A stretch of 64,000 nt of DNA, from contig JAJTXV010000003.1 in NCBI GenBank assembly GCA_021463845.1, positions 62,001 to 126,000 on the forward strand. The letters run 5' to 3'. Below the pieces are notes generated by a model that saw only the letters and a program-made list of their open reading frames with translations, was not told the DNA's origin and searched no databases. This stretch comes from Anaerolineales bacterium. GTDB lineage: Bacteria > Chloroflexota > Anaerolineae > Anaerolineales > UBA11579. Below, piece after piece: positions 59,691 to 64,000 of this stretch. The stretch's first letter is position 1. Every line of letters begins with the position of its first letter. A program made the position numbers and the translations under genes.

Positions 59691-59720
59691 ATTATACGAG
59701 CAGAAGGCGGGAACTGTCAA
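59691..59720 (-). promoter_or_regulatory. Near-consensus promoter of the rplU-rpmA-rpmE operon
   Basis: TTGACA and TATAAT on the minus strand are separated by 18 bases, the best sigma-70-type promoter in the window. The leader of about 100 bases could hold an autoregulatory L21-type structure, but no consensus was identified. Confidence 0.85.
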
Positions 59721-59727
59721 CCATCTA

Positions 59728-60345
59728 CTAGCGAAGGCTCGCAGCGGCGTAGATAGTGAAGGTGGACACGAACCAATGAATGAGGAAGGGGTAGAGGAAG
59801 GAGCGGGTGCGCCAAGCGACCAGGCCGAAAAGCACGCCTCCAAACAGGGTTGAATAGGTCTCCACAGCGGGTTTGCTGATATGGGCTAAAGCAAAGGGCA
59901 CTGAGGCGAGCCAGAGGGCATTGGCCCCGAAAAAACGGGCATAGCCGAAGAGCAGGAAGCCCCGGAAGAAGAATTCCCAGCCGATAAGGTCCAAAAACGT
60001 GTAAATGGCGGCGGCGGGGCCGCTTTGGTGGGCGTAATACGAGACCATGGCGGGGTCATTGCGGCCCACGAACCAGAGGATGGGGGCGCCAATGGCGACC
60101 ACCAGGCCGGTGAGGGCCAAGCCGGCGCGCCAATCGCCCAGCTGGAAGCCGTACTCGCCCACCGGGCGGCGGAAGGCGAAGATAATGATGCCAAGCGGGA
60201 TGATGAGATAGAGGGCAACGCGGTCGATGACCTTAATGGGGGTCAGACGCTGGTAGTAGTCGATCATCAGCAGGAGGGTGCTGACGATAGTGAGGGCGAC
60301 CACTTCGCGGTCAAACTTGACGTTGAAATCGAAGAGTTTTTTCAT
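59728..60345 (-). CDS. CPBP-family intramembrane metalloprotease-like protein
   Basis: This 205-residue protein has about six membrane helices and the CPBP/Abi motif set in slightly altered form. Motif 1 reads WEFFFRG where the family has EExxxR, so the first Glu is Trp. Motif 2 is FALAH and motif 3 is LIHWF. Members range from Rce1-like proteases to bacteriocin-immunity proteins; loss of the first Glu makes activity uncertain. It starts one base after the glycosyltransferase stop. Confidence 0.82.
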   Translation of the reverse strand: MKKLFDFNVKFDREVVALTIVSTLLLMIDYYQRLTPIKVIDRVALYLIIPLGIIIFAFRRPVGEYGFQLGDWRAGLALTGLVVAIGAPILWFVGRNDPAMVSYYAHQSGPAAAIYTFLDLIGWEFFFRGFLLFGYARFFGANALWLASVPFALAHISKPAVETYSTLFGGVLFGLVAWRTRSFLYPFLIHWFVSTFTIYAAASLR

Positions 60346-60346
60346 C

Positions 60347-61774
60347 TTAGTAAGAGAAGCCGGCGTGATTGCCGTCTGGCCCGAAGAGCTGGGCCAGCTT
60401 GGCTGAGTCGCGGTGCAGCTCCAGACCCCAATTCAACCACAGCAAAGCGACCAGCAGCCCGGCGGCCAGTAAGCGAGGTGTGCTAGCGCGAGCGGCTGTC
60501 CTTATTTGGGCACGCTGCGACCAGGCATGTCCAGCATAGACTGCCAGCACAGGCAGGATGGCGAGGTGGAAGCGATCCTCGGCCATGAGTAGCGCATGCG
60601 GAAGAATGTAGGCCAACAGCAGCAGAAGCATGAGGGCATGCTTGCGGGTAAAGCGCACGAAGGGGATGCTCACGGCGGCCAGGGTAGCGATGATAGGAAA
60701 CGGCAGCGTGAAGAGCAGAAAGAGGACTACCAACGGAACAGTAGGAATAGGGCCGAAGAAATTATTGGTGTAGAAGTAGCTGATGGCGCGCCGCTCGAGC
60801 CCGAAGAAGTAGCCAAGCTTGCTGGCGATGAGCGAGGGCACGCGGCCGGGATCTTGCTTGATGTAGTCCAGCGCCAGCTGCGTGCCGAGGGTGTTGCGCT
60901 CGCCATCATCCAGATACGGGAGCAGCTCAAGCGAGATGCCGTACTGGAAAGTGCCGCTGCCCTGCGGGTGGTAACCCATGTGCAGGTTGTAGCCCATCGA
61001 GTTCTCGACAAAAGTGAACTGACCTTCGAGCAGGGTATTGCGAATGGTCCAGGGCAACACCAGCGTCAGCACGGCCAGGCCATACAGCAGCGCGCCGCGG
61101 AAATTGCGCAGGCCGAACCAGATCCACAGCCCGGCCAGCCCGGCGAAGGCAAAGATGACTGAGCGGGTCAGGGTGGCGAGGCCGAGGATGGCGCCGGCCA
61201 ACAACCAGTCACGCCCACGTTGGGTTTCGGCGGCGCGCAGCAAGGCCAGCAGCCCGCCCAACACTAGTGGAAAGAACAGGTTCTCAGTGGCGAGGGCGAG
61301 CGGGTAGATGAGCAGCAAGGGATAGACGGCCAAGGCAATGCCAGCGAAGCGGGCCACGCGAGCGTCATCCGGAAACAGGCGGCGCGCCAGCGCGTAGGCC
61401 ATCGGCGCCAACAGCGCACCGAGGGCGGCGTTAACCAGGCGGGCGGCGAACAGGCGGCTCCCGAGCCCGCTGAGGGTATAGACGCCGGCGAGCAGGAAGG
61501 GATAAGCCGGAGCGCGGAACGAAGTCTCGATGCCGCGCGGGTCGTAGTTAGGCGCGATGAAGTCGATGTCGATGTAGCTGCGAATAAGGTCAAGATCGGG
61601 CTGGGCGTACCAGCGATAGCCTTCGCCGGTGGCGAGGCTGCGGCCAAGCATGTCGTACTGGAACATGTCGTCGAGGCCGATCGGTAGGTTGAAGGCGGCG
61701 ATGACGGGGATGAGGCGCAGGACGAAGGCGAGCAAGAAGAGGCCGGCGGGCGAGAAGAGCTTAGGGAGGCGCAT
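60347..61774 (-). CDS. Membrane glycosyltransferase, GT39/PMT_2-like
   Basis: About ten membrane helices cover this 475-residue protein. The first external loop holds the typical acidic pair (LPIGLDDMFQYDMLGRSLATGEGY) and RGIETSFRAPAYPFLLAGVY. TATENLFFPLVLGGLLALLR-like helices follow. Such enzymes transfer sugars from polyprenyl-phosphate to proteins, lipids or wall polymers; donor and acceptor are unknown. ATG at 61774 is preferred over a start 18 codons upstream because a TATAAT at 61784-61789 lies nine bases before it. Confidence 0.82.
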   Translation of the reverse strand: MRLPKLFSPAGLFLLAFVLRLIPVIAAFNLPIGLDDMFQYDMLGRSLATGEGYRWYAQPDLDLIRSYIDIDFIAPNYDPRGIETSFRAPAYPFLLAGVYTLSGLGSRLFAARLVNAALGALLAPMAYALARRLFPDDARVARFAGIALAVYPLLLIYPLALATENLFFPLVLGGLLALLRAAETQRGRDWLLAGAILGLATLTRSVIFAFAGLAGLWIWFGLRNFRGALLYGLAVLTLVLPWTIRNTLLEGQFTFVENSMGYNLHMGYHPQGSGTFQYGISLELLPYLDDGERNTLGTQLALDYIKQDPGRVPSLIASKLGYFFGLERRAISYFYTNNFFGPIPTVPLVVLFLLFTLPFPIIATLAAVSIPFVRFTRKHALMLLLLLAYILPHALLMAEDRFHLAILPVLAVYAGHAWSQRAQIRTAARASTPRLLAAGLLVALLWLNWGLELHRDSAKLAQLFGPDGNHAGFSY

Positions 61775-61905
61775 AGTGGCGGGATTATACGGCGGGTAGA
61801 TGCTGTTCAGAGGGCGCGCCGCTGGCAAGTCTTCTATTTTGAGCCTGAGTGTCTAAACACGCGTAATGAGGATCCCTCGCTACGCTCGGGATGCACGGAG
61901 CCCTT

Positions 61906-61933
61906 GTAGGGGCGAAGCATGCTTCGCCCCTAC
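61906..61933. repeat. Perfect 28-bp palindrome, GTAGGGGCGAAGC type
   Basis: GTAGGGGCGAAGCA is followed directly by its exact complement. It lies among fragments that resemble a decayed family-A unit (61870-61890 and GGGAATGAC at 61942-61950), in the gap between the DCC and glycosyltransferase genes. A diverged relative is at 25914-25953. Confidence 0.75.
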
Positions 61934-61956
61934 GCGATTCGGGAATGACGGAGCTG

Positions 61957-62316
61957 CTACTTGCCCCCGGCCCGGCCGAACCATGTGTAGCGGTTGTGGG
62001 CGATGAAGCTGTAGATGGGGTCACGCAAAAAGGCGGGGACCAGCCGCAGCACGCCGAGCAGCGGCCATGGGAAGCGCAGGTAGCGCAGCAGATGCAGGGC
62101 GGCCGCCGAGCGCAGATAGATGCGCCCGCCGTCTTGCACGACGATGCTGTCAAAGTCCTGCTGCGGCAGTCCGGCGGCGGCCAGGACATACTGGCCGCGG
62201 GCGGACTGCAGCGAGGCATACTCCAGCGCGCCTTCACGCTGGCGGGCTTGCAGGAAAGATACGCTGCGGTTGCACAGCGCACAGTAGCCATCGTAGAGCA
62301 CTAGGGGCCGGCTCAT
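61957..62316 (-). CDS. DCC-family thiol-disulfide oxidoreductase-like protein
   Basis: The DxxCxxC motif is complete (LVLYDGYCALCNRSVSFLQARQREG), followed by YVLAAAGLPQQDFDSIVVQDGGRIYLRSAAALHLLRYL and YSFIAHNRYTWFGR over 119 residues, as in the DUF393/DCC family. The family is predicted to act on thiols; the substrate is unknown. It overlaps the GNAT gene by four bases. Confidence 0.92.
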   Translation of the reverse strand: MSRPLVLYDGYCALCNRSVSFLQARQREGALEYASLQSARGQYVLAAAGLPQQDFDSIVVQDGGRIYLRSAAALHLLRYLRFPWPLLGVLRLVPAFLRDPIYSFIAHNRYTWFGRAGGK

Positions 62317-62786
62317 GCGTTGCCCTCGCGCTTCATGACCATGATGCGCTCATCCACCCGCTCAAATTCGGCGATCATGGCCGGCATCTGCGTCAGGCGG
62401 CGAAAATATCTTGGCATGTGCTCGCGTTCGATCTCCACGAAACCGAATTTCTCGTAGAGTGGCTTGAGGGCGGAGATGCTCATGAGGTACAGCTCGCCTG
62501 TGTGCCTGGCCAGCAGGGCTTCGATGATGGAGCGGCCAACGCCCTGCCCCTGCCAGCCGGGCTGTACGGCGATAGAGGCCAGCTCCCAAGTGCCATCCTG
62601 ATGTTGCTTGACCTGGCCGCAGCCGATGAACTCACCAGCGGGTGTGAGGGCGACGAGGAAGTTGCGCCAGTCGAGCCCGTGCTGGAAGAGGTCGGCCTGC
62701 TCGATAAGCTGGCGGATGGGTTCGGCATGCTGGGGTGCAGCCGGCTGGATGCTGAAATCGGATGGCAGCGGGTCGTTACTAGCCAC
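62313..62786 (-). CDS. GNAT family N-acetyltransferase (ArgA-like)
   Basis: This 157-residue protein has LASIAVQPGWQGQGVGRSIIEALLARHTGELYLMSISALKPLYEKFGFVEIER, with the acetyl-CoA loop as QGQGVG. The short single-domain form resembles the N-acetylglutamate-synthase-like or YhbS-like group; the substrate is not assigned. It overlaps gatB by eight bases and the DCC gene by four, so the three genes are co-translated. Confidence 0.88.
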   Translation of the reverse strand: MASNDPLPSDFSIQPAAPQHAEPIRQLIEQADLFQHGLDWRNFLVALTPAGEFIGCGQVKQHQDGTWELASIAVQPGWQGQGVGRSIIEALLARHTGELYLMSISALKPLYEKFGFVEIEREHMPRYFRRLTQMPAMIAEFERVDERIMVMKREGNA

Positions 62787-64000
62787 GCAGCAGTTCGTTG
62801 AGGATGCGGGCGGCGGCCTTGGGGTCGGCCTTGCCCTTGGTGCGCTGCATGAGCTGACCGACGAACCAACCCATCAGGGCCTCTTTGCCGCCGCGGAAGC
62901 TGGCAACGTTGTCTGGATTGGCAGTGATGATGTCTTCGGCGATCTTGCGCAGTTCAGTCTCATCGCTGACCTGTGCCAGGCCCTCGGCCTGTACGATGTC
63001 AGCGGGAGCCTGGCCGCTGGCCTGCACTTTGGCGAGCAGGCTCTTGCCGGTGGGCGTATTGACCGCGCCGGAATCCATCAGCTTGAGCACCTCAGCAAAA
63101 TAGTGAGGGGTCAACTTAAGCTGGTCAGCGGTTTGGCCGCTCTCGTTGAGCATGGCGAGCACATCGTTCATCAGCCAATTGGAGACGCGCTTGATGTCGC
63201 CTCCGTACGCCGCGGCGGCAGCCTCGAAGTAGTCGGAGAGGGCGCGCTCGCCGCTGAGGATGTCGGCGTCGTACTCCGGCAGGCCAAGCTCGGCGATGAA
63301 GCGTTGGCGGCGGGCGAGCGGAAGCTCGGGCAGCGAGCCGATGATCTCGGCGCGGCGGCCATCGTCGAGCACCAGGGGCAGTAGGTCAGGCTCGCGGAAG
63401 TAGCGGTAATCGGCCTCGGTTTCCTTCGAGCGCATTTTGCTGAGTGTGCCAGTGTTCTCGTCCCAGCCCAGGGTCCAGGGCTGGATGGTGCCGCCGGCTT
63501 CGACTTCGCGGGTTTGGCGCTCGATCTCAGCCTCGATGGCGGAGCGCAGCGAGTCGATCGAGTTGACGTTCTTGATCTCGGTCTTGGTGTTGAGCACATC
63601 GCTGCCGACCGGGCGGATGGAGACGTTGGCGTCGGCGCGCAAGTGACCTTTCTCCATATCGGCCTCAGAGATGCCAAGCCAGCGCAGGAGCTGGCGCAGG
63701 CGGATGAGGTATTGGGCAGCCTCGTCGGCCGAGCGCAGGTCTGGCCCGGTGACCATCTCGACCAGCGGTACGCCGCAGCGGTTGAAATCGATCAGGCGGG
63801 CACCGTCGGCGCGGTTGACAGTCTTGCCGGCGTCTTCTTCCAGGTGAAGCTTGTGGATGCCGATGCGGCGGAGGCCGTTGGCGGTGGGCAGATCCATGTA
63901 CCCGCCCTTGGCGAGCGGCATGTCGTATTGCGAGATCTGGTAGCCCTTGGGTAAGTCGGGATAGAAGTAGTTTTTGCGATCAAAGTGCGAGACGGGCTGC
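62779..64000 (-). CDS. gatB: Asp-tRNA(Asn)/Glu-tRNA(Gln) amidotransferase subunit B (5' part beyond window)
   Basis: GatB binds tRNA and, with GatA and GatC, amidates Glu-tRNA-Gln or Asp-tRNA-Asn. The frame is open to base 64000 (SHFDRKNYFYPDLPKGYQISQYD), so roughly the first 75 residues are outside. GHLRADANVSIRP, NTKTEIKNVNSIDSLRSAIEAEIERQ, YRYFREPDLLPL and the C-terminal GatB/YqeY domain (LLAKVQASGQAPADIVQAEGLAQVSD...NPDNVASFRGGKEALMGWFVGQLMQRTKGKADP) are present. Confidence 0.96.
   Translation of the reverse strand, partial: QPVSHFDRKNYFYPDLPKGYQISQYDMPLAKGGYMDLPTANGLRRIGIHKLHLEEDAGKTVNRADGARLIDFNRCGVPLVEMVTGPDLRSADEAAQYLIRLRQLLRWLGISEADMEKGHLRADANVSIRPVGSDVLNTKTEIKNVNSIDSLRSAIEAEIERQTREVEAGGTIQPWTLGWDENTGTLSKMRSKETEADYRYFREPDLLPLVLDDGRRAEIIGSLPELPLARRQRFIAELGLPEYDADILSGERALSDYFEAAAAAYGGDIKRVSNWLMNDVLAMLNESGQTADQLKLTPHYFAEVLKLMDSGAVNTPTGKSLLAKVQASGQAPADIVQAEGLAQVSDETELRKIAEDIITANPDNVASFRGGKEALMGWFVGQLMQRTKGKADPKAAARILNELLRG

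Overview
The window is one GC-rich bacterial chromosome segment, densely packed with short overlaps between genes. It most likely comes from Chloroflexota, class Anaerolineae. This is inferred from gene content and style: Ser/Thr kinases with FHA readers, lipoproteins and membrane proteins with Pro/Thr-rich linkers, a FhaA/FhaB/RodA-type cluster, and no outer-membrane or LPS genes. No rRNA, tRNA, CRISPR array, prophage or insertion sequence was recognised. Both ends cut genes: livG at base 1 and gatB at base 64000.

Layout. 1-1290: last two genes of a branched-chain amino-acid ABC transporter (livG, livF). 1480-6821 (minus): ornithine-cyclodeaminase-like protein, FAD amine/amino-acid oxidoreductase, cinA and an MTA/SAH-deaminase-like amidohydrolase with a C-terminal CYTH domain. 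7041-12189 (plus): a phospho-signalling operon of a Ser/Thr kinase with an eight-repeat PQQ propeller, a PP2C phosphatase, a J-domain/VWA protein, a zinc-ribbon/FHA protein and a small unknown protein; an orphan OmpR-type regulator follows. 13134-15989: DUF971, SH3 and SUMF1 proteins and a second membrane kinase. 16211-23783: rpe, asp23-like, fakA, degV, recG, coaD and a coiled-coil protein. 23881-29056 (minus): CASTOR/POLLUX-like channel, HIT protein, two paralogous lipoproteins and a TPR protein. 29187-32242: acyl-CoA dehydrogenase with etfB and etfA. 32973-37703: fhaA, fhaB, mtnP and a RodA-penicillin-binding-protein fusion whose transpeptidase motifs are lost. 38365-39586: an ArsR regulator with two VOC genes and two matching palindromic operators. 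39875-50730: tyrS; HNH nuclease; then a long minus-strand run of purine nucleoside phosphorylase, an Ig-like membrane protein, GNAT, a 7TM-GAF receptor, S1 protein, ftsK, CDP-alcohol phosphatidyltransferase and lgt. 50938-59584 (minus): threonine aldolase, rluD, lspA, alr, cca, hpt, tdk, rpmE, rpmA and rplU. 59728-64000 (minus): CPBP protein, glycosyltransferase, DCC protein, GNAT and gatB.

Themes. Nucleoside/MTA salvage is spread over the window (MTA/SAH deaminase, mtnP, purine nucleoside phosphorylase, hpt, tdk). Lipoprotein maturation (lgt, lspA) matches the many predicted lipoproteins. Cell-wall and division functions (RodA fusion, alr, ftsK) sit with FHA readers and Ser/Thr kinases, as in actinobacterial pkn clusters. 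Regulatory signals are clear in places: about ten genes appear to be transcribed as leaderless mRNAs, with a -10 box six to eight bases before the start codon, and many gaps carry one of several families of dispersed inverted repeats.
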